Source: Deltaproteobacteria bacterium | Lineage (GTDB): Bacteria > Desulfobacterota_B > Binatia > Binatales > Binataceae | DNA: 10,565 nt | Reading direction: 5' to 3' | Assembly: GCA_021827465.1 (NCBI GenBank) | Contig: JAKAVX010000024.1 | Coordinates: 1-10,565 of the forward strand | Shown: piece by piece, positions 1 through 6,143 of the stretch | Layout of the letters: each line of letters starts with the position of its first letter | How positions within the stretch are numbered: the stretch's first letter is position 1 | Notes under the pieces: generated by a model | What the model was told of the DNA's origin: nothing | The model's database searches: none | Seen by the model: the letters and a program-made list of their open reading frames with translations, nothing else | Position numbers and translations under genes: made by a program

Positions 1-1
1 A

Positions 2-1261
2 GCGGGGGCGTGGATGCTCGGCGCGCCGCATTATCCGCCCCATGAGGTGCGCGCGCCCCATTCCCTCACCATGCACGAGATCATGCCGCTTGGCCTGATC
101 AGTCCGTTGCTCATCTCAACGGTCCTCGAGCCGGAGAAATATAAGGTTGATCTCCGACCCGAGATGATGATCAATTACGGGACCAATTCCGTGATGAGCT
201 TCGCCAATGAAGAGTTGATGGCGAAGTGGTACAAAAAGATTCCGTTTGTCGTCGGGATTAATCTGTTTCTCGACGAAAGCAGCGCTCTCTTCGATATAGT
301 ACTTCCCGATGCCTTCTATCTGGAGCGGCTGGATCCGATGCCGAACCTGCCAATCCCGATGCATCACACGTCGAGCAACCTGAGCGACGATTGGTCATGG
401 GGTATCAGGCAACCGGTGGTGGCGCCCCCCTTCAAGCAGCGGCAATCGATGGAAGTCCTGCTCGACCTGGCTGAACGCGGAGGCTTCCTCCCGGACATGT
501 ATGCGGTGCTCCAGCTCTATTACCAGATCGGGGGTCAGTATCGGCTTGACAGCGGCGCGAAATATAGCTGGGAAGAAATCGCCGACCGTGCCTACAAGTC
601 GAATTTTGGACCCGGGTACGGACTGGAATGGTTCAAGCGGCACGGGGTGCTCAAATGGCCGCGCACGGTCGAAGAAGCGTACTGGCGGTCCTTCAGCGAT
701 GCGCGAGTGCCTATTTATTTCGAGTTCTTCAAGAAGCTCGGCGCCGAGGTGAAACAGGTCACCGAAGAATGCGGCATTCCATGGGATGTTTCTGATTACC
801 AACCGATGCCCGACTGGAAACCGTGCGTCGCGCATCAGACGGACTCCGGCTTTGACCTGTACGCCTTCTACTACCGTGTCCCGTTTCAGACTTTTTCCGC
901 GACTGCGGAAAACCCGTGGCTCGACGAGATCTCCCGGATCGATCCGTACGCCTATAACGCATGTATCAACACCGCGACGGCGAAGAGTAAGGGGATCAGG
1001 GACGGCGAGGAGGTGTGCCTCGAGACACCAGACGGACTGCGGATCAAGGCGCGAGCGCGGCTCACCGAAGGAATCCATCCTGAAGGGGTGGCGCTGGCGA
1101 ACTGTTTCGGACACTGGAGCAGCCATCTGCCGATCGCCAGAGGCAAAGGCACGTGCATCAATCATCTCCAGCAAGTCGATGAGTCGCGCATGGACGTCGT
1201 CGTCGGTGGCCTGGACCTTTGCCACAAAGTGCGCGTGTACCGGGCGGAGGCGGCGCGATGA
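2..1261 (+). CDS. Molybdopterin-dependent oxidoreductase, catalytic subunit (DMSO reductase superfamily), C-terminal part
   Basis: The reading frame is open to the left window edge, so the true start lies upstream; about 419 C-terminal residues are visible. The first part carries the mid-protein signature of DMSO-reductase-type large subunits: a segment reading KKIPFVVGINLFLDE, then DIVLPDAFYLERLDP. The last ~130 residues look like the molybdopterin-dinucleotide-binding domain (INTATAKSKGIRDGEEVCLE, then FGHWSSHLPIARGKG). The N-terminal [4Fe-4S] or Tat region, if any, is not visible. Its stop overlaps the start of the iron-sulfur subunit gene (ATGA), so the two are surely one enzyme. The substrate is not determined. 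The set resembles the polysulfide/thiosulfate/tetrathionate reductase and phenylacetyl-CoA:acceptor oxidoreductase branches, but I cannot choose between them. Either molybdenum or tungsten is possible. Confidence 0.9.
   Translation, partial: AGAWMLGAPHYPPHEVRAPHSLTMHEIMPLGLISPLLISTVLEPEKYKVDLRPEMMINYGTNSVMSFANEELMAKWYKKIPFVVGINLFLDESSALFDIVLPDAFYLERLDPMPNLPIPMHHTSSNLSDDWSWGIRQPVVAPPFKQRQSMEVLLDLAERGGFLPDMYAVLQLYYQIGGQYRLDSGAKYSWEEIADRAYKSNFGPGYGLEWFKRHGVLKWPRTVEEAYWRSFSDARVPIYFEFFKKLGAEVKQVTEECGIPWDVSDYQPMPDWKPCVAHQTDSGFDLYAFYYRVPFQTFSATAENPWLDEISRIDPYAYNACINTATAKSKGIRDGEEVCLETPDGLRIKARARLTEGIHPEGVALANCFGHWSSHLPIARGKGTCINHLQQVDESRMDVVVGGLDLCHKVRVYRAEAAR
1246..1250 (+). promoter_or_regulatory. 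Ribosome binding site of the iron-sulfur subunit
   Basis: GGAGG lies 7 nt before the ATG at 1258, inside the 3' end of the catalytic subunit gene. It decides the start: an in-frame ATG at 1219 would add 13 residues of low-complexity sequence lacking family similarity, whereas 1258 gives the usual short N-terminus before the first cysteine motif. Confidence 0.7.
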
Positions 1262-1866
1262 GATACGGCATGGTGATCGATTTGAAGAGGTGCATCGGAT
1301 GCTACGGGTGCGTGATCGCGTGCAAAGCGGAGAACGCGACTCCTCCGGGCGTCTTTTATATCCGCGTCTTTAAGCACGAGACCGGCAAGTATCCCAACGT
1401 GCGCCGGGTTTCCATGCCCATCATGTGCATGCATTGCGCCGATCCGGCATGCGAAAAGGTCTGTCCCACCGGAGCCTCCTTCAAGCGGGAAAGCGATGGC
1501 GTGGTCTTGATCGACAAGGATCTGTGCGTGGGATGCCGCTACTGCATGATGGCGTGCCCGTACGGGGTGCGTTACTTCCACGCCGAGGACCGCGAATACT
1601 TCCCTGGCCAAGGGCTTACCCCGTTCGAGCGGCGAGGCTATGGAAACCATCCGCCGGGCGGGGTGGAGAAATGTGAATTTTGCTTCCGACGCGTTGGCCG
1701 GGAGTTGCAACCCGCGTGCGCCGCGAATTGTCCCACGCGCGCGATGACGTTTGGCGATCTCGAGGATCCCACAAGCGAGGTTTCGCGGCTGATTTCTGAG
1801 CGTGCCGGCTTTCAGCTTCATCCCGAGCTCGGCACCGATCCGGCGGTCTACTACCTGTCGGCGTGA
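1258..1866 (+). CDS. 4Fe-4S ferredoxin electron-transfer subunit (DmsB/PsrB/NrfC-type)
   Basis: This 202-residue protein carries electrons between the molybdopterin subunit and its partner. Sixteen cysteines fall in four motifs: CIGCYGCVIAC (Cys 12, 15, 18, 22), CMHCADPACEKVC (57, 60, 65, 69), CVGCRYCMMAC (90, 93, 96, 100) and a spread fourth set (139, 142, 154, 158). This predicts four [4Fe-4S] clusters, the standard arrangement and length for the beta subunit of DMSO-reductase-type enzymes. There is no signal peptide or membrane segment. The start overlaps the catalytic subunit stop by 4 nt (ATGA), and its own stop overlaps the GTG start of the MoaD-like gene, so all three genes are translationally coupled. 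No NrfD/PsrC-type membrane anchor follows; it could lie upstream of the window or be absent. Confidence 0.95.
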   Translation: MRYGMVIDLKRCIGCYGCVIACKAENATPPGVFYIRVFKHETGKYPNVRRVSMPIMCMHCADPACEKVCPTGASFKRESDGVVLIDKDLCVGCRYCMMACPYGVRYFHAEDREYFPGQGLTPFERRGYGNHPPGGVEKCEFCFRRVGRELQPACAANCPTRAMTFGDLEDPTSEVSRLISERAGFQLHPELGTDPAVYYLSA

Positions 1867-2195
1867 CCCTTGTGAGCGCTCTGAAGGTCAGAGTCAGGTT
1901 CTTCGGTAGTTACCGGCGCCTGGTGGATTCGCCGGAGACCGTGCTCGCGTTGGAAAGCGGCGCGACTCCAATCGACCTCGTTCACACCCTTGCCGAGCGC
2001 TACGGCGAACAGTTGCGCAGCGCGTTGCTCGCCGAGTGCGAGGGTTTCGTACGCCTGCGTCCCGGAATCCGGATCGCGCTCGGCGACGAACTCCTCGATT
2101 GCGGAGCCGAACTCGATCATCCGTTGCGCGGAATCTCCGCCGGGCCCGACTGGCAAGTCGAGGTGTTCATCTTCCCATCGCTCACCGGGGGATAG
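1863..2195 (+). CDS. MoaD/ThiS-family sulfur carrier protein
   Basis: This 110-residue protein starts with KVRVRFFGSYR, the usual first strand of the MoaD ubiquitin-like fold, and ends exactly in Gly-Gly (FPSLTGG). That is the tail which is adenylated and thiocarboxylated in MoaD, ThiS and relatives. In the MoaD role the thiocarboxylate supplies sulfur for molybdopterin synthesis. The GTG at 1863 overlaps the ferredoxin stop (GTGA); a second in-frame GTG at 1872 is an alternative start and would remove three residues. Neither has a clear Shine-Dalgarno, which fits translational coupling. Placement as third gene of a molybdo/tungsto-enzyme operon suggests cofactor supply for that enzyme. No MoaE or MoeB partner is visible. 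Protein-thiolation roles (TtuB/SAMP-like) cannot be excluded. Confidence 0.85.
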   Translation: MTLVSALKVRVRFFGSYRRLVDSPETVLALESGATPIDLVHTLAERYGEQLRSALLAECEGFVRLRPGIRIALGDELLDCGAELDHPLRGISAGPDWQVEVFIFPSLTGG

Positions 2196-2535
2196 CCCCA
2201 TTGGTGTTAACCTAAGAGCCATGCTTTCAGGAGAGCTAGGAACCGGATCAGTTGCGGTTGGCGCATTCGCGCTCCCTCTCGTCGAGTATTCGCAAGAGCG
2301 CGCCGCGCCTGGTCGCTTCGAACAGGGCAACCAATCCGGGTGAAGGGCGGAGCGTTTGGTGTGGCGCCTGGATGAGGACGGCGGTCCAGCGCCACGGATG
2401 GCAGGCCGGTTCACGCTGAGAGTTTGTGAAGGAATTGGTTGGTGAGTTCGGTGCCGGGTCATGACGGGTCGGCTTGGACGACCCGACTCGGCGCGGGGTT
2501 TGGCCAGGTTTGTGAGCCGAAGGGTCTCGTGATCG
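2196..2535. other. Unassigned stretch between the molybdoenzyme operon and transposase relic
   Basis: No convincing gene in either strand. Short open frames here lack recognisable motifs and are probably decayed sequence. A short GGGG/CCCC hairpin (2187-2199) spans the MoaD stop but has no T-tract. The adjoining transposase fragment and cas relics suggest this is part of the same degraded accessory segment. Confidence 0.4.
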
Positions 2536-2553
2536 GGCTGGCGTGCTCACAGC

Positions 2554-2852
2554 CAGCGCTTCGTGGAGCGGCGGCTTGAGGGTCTGCTGGACGAGCCGCG
2601 GCCGGGGATCCCGCGCAAGGTGGGCGAGCGCGAGGTGGAGCGCGTGCTGAGCTTCACGCTGGAGCACGCTCCCGCCGATACCACCCATTGGAACACGCGC
2701 GCCATGGCCGGCGCTGTGGGCTCAGCCAGAGTACGGGGCGGCCGTATCTGGCGCGCCTTTGGGCTCCAGGCTCATCGGGTTGAAGGTTTCAAGCTTTCCA
2801 AAGGCCCTCCCCGTTCATCGAAAAGGTGCGCGACATCGTGGCTCTTTTTCCA
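2554..2852 (+). pseudogene. IS630-family transposase fragment
   Basis: The frame starting near 2554 reads QRFVERRLEGLLDEPRPG, then TTHWNTRAMAGAVG and IWRAFGLQAHRV, FKLSK. These are characteristic of the helix-turn-helix half of IS630-type transposases. After KLSK (around 2802) the homology continues in another frame as FIEKVRDIVALF (2814-2849), so there is a frameshift. The 5' end is missing: an in-frame TGA sits at 2530-2532 and no initiator region is recognisable. The entire DDE catalytic half is also missing, since unrelated cas-like sequence begins within about 80 bp. I found no terminal inverted repeats. It cannot encode a working transposase. Confidence 0.75.
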
Positions 2853-2922
2853 TCAACTCGAGGCACCTCTTAGGGGCGGCTTCGACGAAGGCCACTTCTT
2901 CGTACGAAAACACGCTTACTGC

Positions 2923-3068
2923 TAGGCCCAAGAGCGACATCGTCAATTCGGTTACTTCGGCGTAACGTTTCAATTGCGCGAGCGCGATTATGGGCGGCTC
3001 GACGTGGTCGGGCGCAGCAGCGTGCGCTGATTGCGGACCTTCGCCGCGACAAACTCGCGCGCGCCGAT
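2923..3068 (-). pseudogene. cas1: Cas1 (or Cas4-Cas1 fusion) fragment
   Basis: Reading the minus strand from 3068, the frame gives IGAREFVAAKVRNQRTLL, closely matching the conserved Cas1 helix typically written as (I/F)VAAKIRNQRTLLRR. After a one-base frameshift near 3010-3014 it continues as PDHVEPPIIALAQLKRYAE, matching the segment that follows in Cas1 (N-H-x-x-P-P ... LKRLA), then fades around SLLGL. Cas1 is the integrase of CRISPR spacer acquisition. The catalytic Glu/His/Asp region is not present, so this is inactive. Because the adjacent Cas3 fragment looks like type I-U/I-G, where Cas1 is commonly fused to Cas4, the parent was probably a cas4-cas1 gene; no Cas4 cysteines are visible. 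Confidence 0.6.
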
Positions 3069-3070
3069 GC

Positions 3071-3427
3071 GCCGATCAACCCCGCGTGTTGAGGACGCCA
3101 GTACGGCCCATCGCCGTATCCGCTGAACAGAAGCTTGCTCCCGATCATGTCGATCGTGCTTACGATAATCGCAGGCTGCGCTGGATCGCCCTTCCACTCT
3201 TGGTTGTCAGCCAGCTCGCCCCGAAGGGTGCTCACTGCAAGCGCCACGTTACTCGGTACGGACAATTGCTGAAGAGCACTAGCGATGGCGGCAAACGTGG
3301 GCTCGTGACGTTGCCACTCGTTATTGCCAGGCGTAAGCAGACGCCTGCGAAGTAGCTCGACCGTGCTCGTCGCCTGATCCGCCACCGTTCGCCGATTGAC
3401 GTATCGGTCAACCAGGTGCCGCGGAAG
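3071..3427 (-). pseudogene. cas3: Cas3 helicase fragment, type I-U/I-G-like
   Basis: An uninterrupted 119-codon stretch on the minus strand aligns by eye with the first RecA-like domain of CRISPR Cas3. It contains VNRRTVADQAT (motif Ia region), LRGELADNQEWKGDPAQPAI, STIDMIGSKLLFSGYG and RPQHAGLIG. The DMIGS-LLFSGYG and HAGL(I/L)G pattern is typical of the Cas3 of type I-U (now I-G) systems. The sequence stops just before the expected DEAH box. The Walker A segment upstream is also missing, replaced by unrelated + strand toxin-antitoxin sequence. At the N-terminal side, LVDRYVNRRT has a small insertion compared with the usual LVYVVNRRT. It lies in the same orientation as, and immediately upstream of, the Cas1 fragment. 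It is surrounded by a much longer meaningless open frame (2870-4108) that is not a gene. Confidence 0.65.
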
Positions 3428-3472
3428 TTCCTCGAATCTTGCGCGGGTGCAAACGCCGAACAGGCCGCGGCC

Positions 3473-3565
3473 ATGGACGATCTCATGGACTTGTCGCGGC
3501 AGGCTCGGTCGCGGCACGCCGGTGCTATGCGCTGGTCGCGCGAAGAACTTCACGAGCGCCGGTAA
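3473..3565 (+). pseudogene. Antitoxin C-terminal fragment (VapB-like position)
   Basis: A 30-codon piece beginning MDDLMDLSRQARS and ending MRWSREELHERR runs into a TAA that overlaps the ATG of the PIN fragment (TAATG). The acidic/basic tail with a terminal REELHER motif directly coupled to a PIN toxin is typical of antitoxins of VapBC-type pairs. The N-terminal DNA-binding part is missing: upstream in this frame the sequence is the antisense of the Cas3 fragment. Identification rests mainly on its position. Confidence 0.45.
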
Positions 3566-3624
3566 TGCGCCGCTTCTTCGACACCAACGTTCTCGTCTAT
3601 CTGTTCGATGCTTCGGCGCCACGT
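3565..3624 (+). pseudogene. PIN-domain toxin (VapC-like), N-terminal fragment
   Basis: MRRFFDTNVLVYLFDASAPR is the classic beginning of a PIN-domain ribonuclease: FxDTNVLVY with the first metal-binding aspartate at residue 7. The remaining ~110 residues with the other acidic residues are absent. At about 3608-3624 the sequence switches to a hemerythrin-like protein in a different frame. The coupling TAATG with the preceding antitoxin fragment is preserved. Inactive. Confidence 0.65.
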
Positions 3625-4090
3625 GCGGCTGGATGCTCTGCCTGCTCGTGCCGCGACCGCTCACGGCGACACGGAAATTGAGGCATATCAAAACTTTCGC
3701 AAGGGACTCCTGCGCCATATTGGAGTCGAGGAAAAGATTCGTTTTCCGGGTGCGCAAAACCGAAGAGGCGACGTGCCGCTTCCGCTCGCCGGCAAGCTCA
3801 AGCCGGACCACGGCGCGTCGGCGGCCCTTGTGATGCTCCCGCCGTGCGGTTCCACTTTCAAAGCCCTGTGAACGGTCCTTGTCGAGCACAATCCGCTCGA
3901 AGACACGCCGGGTGGCGTTTACGAACAGTGCGAAAATCTCACACAGGCAGAGCTTGATGAGTTGCTTGCGCGATGCGAGAGAGCCGCGGGAGTTCCGGTC
4001 TCGCCATGGGCAGACAGCCCGAAAGTTCTCGCGGCGGCAAAGCGAGTCCTGACCCGCGCCGGCTACGATCCATCCGTGCTGGACCAATAG
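3608..4090 (+). pseudogene. Hemerythrin-domain protein, 5'-truncated with an in-frame stop
   Basis: One frame from 3608 reads LRRHVRLDALP, EIEAYQNFRKGLLRHIGVEE, PLAGKLKPDHGASAAL, then meets TGA at 3869-3871. The same frame then continues without a break as TVLVEHNPLEDTPGGVYEQC to a TAG at 4088-4090, about 160 residues in all. The HHE-type iron-ligand pattern (RHIGVEE, DHG, VEHNPLE) supports a hemerythrin-like oxygen/iron-binding fold. The N-terminus with the first ligand helix is replaced by the PIN fragment, and the stop probably arose from one substitution in a sense codon (for example CGA). Unlike the intact hemerythrin at 4202-4675, it belongs to a different subgroup, so it is not a simple local duplicate. 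Confidence 0.75.
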
Positions 4091-4152
4091 CCAGAGTCCC
4101 TGGACCAACCGCAGAAAGCTTTCCGACCGCCATCACGCCGCATCGCTCAAGC

Positions 4153-4206
4153 ATGCGCGTGATCGCGTTCGAGTGCCGCCACTGCGCGTTGACCTGCGAC
4201 GCTAGG
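4153..4206 (+). pseudogene. Possible N-terminal remnant of an MvhD-like iron-sulfur subunit
   Basis: From the ATG at 4153 the frame reads MRVIAFECRHCALTC. This resembles the start of 'hydrogenase iron-sulfur subunit' (MvhD family) proteins, which begin with I(V/I)AF-C--C and then a Cys pair. The similarity ends at about 4200, where the frame runs into the antisense of the downstream hemerythrin gene. The match is only some 15 residues, so it may be chance. Confidence 0.25.
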
Positions 4207-4675
4207 TCGGGTCCTCACCTTTGCAGACGCGCGAGACGATCTCAGCACGCCTTCCTGCAGGAATCACAAGATCCGCCACAGGATAGAGGACATTCTTCTC
4301 ACGGCTCAAATGCTTCCGAAGCAAAGGCGAGAGCTGCCCGGGCTGTGTATGAAGTGCGGCACAATCTTCCGCCCCGATTCGCGCGGCCAAGTGGTCCAGG
4401 GCCGTTTCGACGACGCGGTGTTCCCAGCGCAGGGGAGCCGTCGGATCGCTTTCGAGCTTGCCGGCCTCGGCCTCGAATTCGGGAAACAGGATTTCCTCTT
4501 CCAGCTTTATCTGGCGGCGAAGCCGTGCCTCAAATTCGGAAAAGCTTGCACGGATGGTTTCTCGCTCGCACGACTGAATAGCCTTGAGAAGACGCCCCCA
4601 TGCCTCCAGAACGGTGTCGTGGGCCGTGCCCAGCAGTTCCTCGATACTCTTTTGGGAGGCCTGTCCGCGCATCAT
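4202..4675 (-). CDS. Hemerythrin HHE-domain protein
   Basis: 157 residues, about the length of a single HHE four-helix bundle. Visible ligand-type positions are His19 (helix A), Glu59/Glu60 in RRQIKLEEEILFP (helix B), His86 in LRWEHR (helix C), and His122 with Glu126 in RKHLSREKNVLYP (helix D). The helix B position that is normally histidine (RRHI..EE) is Gln55 here, so one of the usual iron ligands is replaced. Family members bind a non-heme di-iron centre and act in oxygen or NO sensing, storage or repair of iron centres. Cytoplasmic, with no signal peptide. It lies downstream of the nitronate monooxygenase gene on the same strand with a 202-bp gap, so it probably has its own promoter. AGGTGA about 6 nt before the ATG is a plausible ribosome binding site. 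Confidence 0.85.
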   Translation of the reverse strand: MMRGQASQKSIEELLGTAHDTVLEAWGRLLKAIQSCERETIRASFSEFEARLRRQIKLEEEILFPEFEAEAGKLESDPTAPLRWEHRVVETALDHLAARIGAEDCAALHTQPGQLSPLLRKHLSREKNVLYPVADLVIPAGRRAEIVSRVCKGEDPT

Positions 4676-4701
4676 CGCGTCACCTGCAGATGAAAGCCAT
4701 A

Positions 4702-4729
4702 TTTGTCATATATCTTTTGATCCGACAAA
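4702..4729. promoter_or_regulatory. Inverted repeat TTTGTC-N16-GACAAA upstream of the hemerythrin gene
   Basis: A perfect 6-bp inverted repeat in an AT-rich island 27-54 bp before the hemerythrin start codon. Position and symmetry suit an operator for a dimeric regulator, but it matches no consensus I can name: it is not a proper FNR/Dnr box (TTGAT-N4-ATCAA) nor an NsrR site. It could be chance in AT-rich promoter DNA. Confidence 0.3.
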
Positions 4730-4877
4730 CCGAACACGACCGAGTCCGCGGCCAACATCAAACGCTAACGGTCATTCGCTAACCTTGCCGCAGTTTACCA
4801 AACACGACACTAGCGGGATCACGGTGTGTATAGGTGCTCTCAGGGGAAAAACATTGTCCGCCCATTACAGCTCGCTG

Positions 4878-5891
4878 TTATTTTACGATCGACGCGAGCC
4901 TGCCGCTTATTACCTCCCGCGCCTCTCGTGCGATCTGCTGCACAATGCTGGCAGCCGGCATTACATCGTTGACCAGGTTCAGCGACATCCCCGCATAAAA
5001 CGGAAGTTGCTCCACGTCTCCCTCGATATAGTCGGTCGGAGTCATCACCGAATATTTGACCAAAGGAACATCGGGACCTGTGCCCTTGTATGATCCTATG
5101 GTCTGTCCTTCGCCGGGGCGCTGACCGCTCTCGGGGCGTCCAGCGTGCTCCCACTCCTCGACCAGTTTGGTTCGAATCACCCGATGAGGTGCGTGCGGCC
5201 AGCCGATATCGAAAAGCTCAGTGTGGATTGTCTCTTCCGCCCCGGCATCAACCACGCGCTGTTTGTAGATTGTGTGCGCCGCCGACTCCCGCGAGGCGAC
5301 AAACCGCGTGCCAAACACTGCGCCGTCCGCGCCGAGCGCGAGAGCAGCGGCTAGGCCGCGCCCATCGGCAAAGCCACCTGAGGCGAGCAGCGGGACATTC
5401 GGCCCGATCGCATCCCGTGCAGCGGGGACAAAAGCAAGGGTGGTAGTAGTCCCGCGGACATGGCCGCCACCCTCAACCCCCTGCACCATGATCACGTCGG
5501 CGCCTGCATCTTTTGCCGCAACCGCCTCTTCTATCGAACCGCACTGCCAGATTACCTTCATCCCGGCCTTTTTGACCGGTGGAACCTGCTCGGCGGGATC
5601 CCCCCAAAAGAAAGTGATCGCCTGTATCGGTTCCTTGAGCAGCGTGTCGACAATGCCGGCCGCGAGAAAAGGGACCAGAAGATTCACTGCCAACGGTTTC
5701 TTTGTGATCCGTCGTGCGGCGGCGATTTCGGCCTGGATTGCTTCCGGCTGGAGCCCCGCCAGCCCGATCGTGCCGAGGCCCCCGGCCTCAGATACGGCAC
5801 CCGCGAGTTCGGCCAGAGCAACTCCGCCCATTCCGGCCGAGACAATCGGGTACTCGATACCAAACAGTTCCGTGATTCGAGTTTTGAACAT
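4878..5891 (-). CDS. Nitronate monooxygenase-family FMN enzyme (2-nitropropane dioxygenase-like)
   Basis: 337 residues with the TIM-barrel pattern of the NMO/FabK family. It begins TRITELFGIEYPIVSAGMGG, has QGVEGGGHVRG with the family's conserved histidine (His144), then LLASGGFADGRG and LGADGAVFGTRFVAS, the phosphate/FMN-binding region. NMOs oxidise alkyl nitronates such as propionate-3-nitronate, protecting against a succinate dehydrogenase inhibitor. Close relatives of this fold also include enoyl-ACP reductase FabK, so the substrate is not certain. The ATG at 5891 is preferred over a longer frame reaching 5942, because GAAAGG lies 5 nt upstream and the family begins at MFKTRIT. The protein is complete. 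The hemerythrin gene follows on the same strand. Confidence 0.88.
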   Translation of the reverse strand: MFKTRITELFGIEYPIVSAGMGGVALAELAGAVSEAGGLGTIGLAGLQPEAIQAEIAAARRITKKPLAVNLLVPFLAAGIVDTLLKEPIQAITFFWGDPAEQVPPVKKAGMKVIWQCGSIEEAVAAKDAGADVIMVQGVEGGGHVRGTTTTLAFVPAARDAIGPNVPLLASGGFADGRGLAAALALGADGAVFGTRFVASRESAAHTIYKQRVVDAGAEETIHTELFDIGWPHAPHRVIRTKLVEEWEHAGRPESGQRPGEGQTIGSYKGTGPDVPLVKYSVMTPTDYIEGDVEQLPFYAGMSLNLVNDVMPAASIVQQIAREAREVISGRLASIVK

Positions 5892-6143
5892 TGACGCCTT
5901 TCTCTCTTCGGAGCTGGCGGTTAAGTTATAACTCAGATGCACCTTTGCCGCGCCAATTGCAAATGGAACCGATCGAGCTTCATGGCACGATCTCCGGCAA
6001 GCTGGCTTCTTCAGATTGGAACTCGGTGACAGCGTTGGGTCGTAACGCCAACGCGAGCAGAATGGCGTGATCCGTGAGGCCCATCGGCCGTTGTCGTCAG
6101 AGACGGGGTTCGGCCAGTCCGCGCCCCGGGCATCACTCCATCG
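5892..6143. other. Intergenic region upstream of the nitronate monooxygenase gene
   Basis: Presumably holds the NMO promoter. A 10-bp palindrome AGTTATAACT (around 5924-5933) contains a TATAAC on the minus strand that could serve as a -10 box, but no well-spaced -35 is evident. GAAAGG (complement of 5897-5902) is the ribosome binding site. I see no gene in the rest. Confidence 0.35.

Noticed and set aside
395..1225. A 276-codon open frame on the minus strand
   Set aside because: Antisense shadow of the molybdopterin oxidoreductase, whose frame has clear family motifs throughout.
2187..2199. GGGG/CCCC hairpin as a terminator of the molybdoenzyme operon
   Set aside because: Stem of only four pairs overlapping the stop codon and no T-tract.
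2196..3000. CRISPR array next to the cas relics
   Set aside because: I looked for regularly spaced direct repeats and saw none; only isolated short palindromes such as the GGGTCG/CGACCC pair near 2466-2484.
2870..4108. A 412-codon open frame on the minus strand
   Set aside because: It is a chance frame joining the antisense of the hemerythrin, PIN and antitoxin fragments to the real Cas3 piece; only residues encoded by 3427-3071 show family similarity.
4079..4108. CTGGACCAA repeated twice (4079-4087 and 4100-4108)
   Set aside because: A short direct repeat around the hemerythrin pseudogene stop; no element lies between the copies, so it is not a target-site duplication that I can support.
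3973..4581. A 202-codon open frame on the plus strand
   Set aside because: Runs antisense through the intact hemerythrin gene and out of frame with the hemerythrin pseudogene; no own similarity apart from the short stretch at 4153.
4716..4729. FNR/Dnr-type box (TTGATCCGACAA)
   Set aside because: Spacing and the second half-site do not fit TTGAT-N4-ATCAA.
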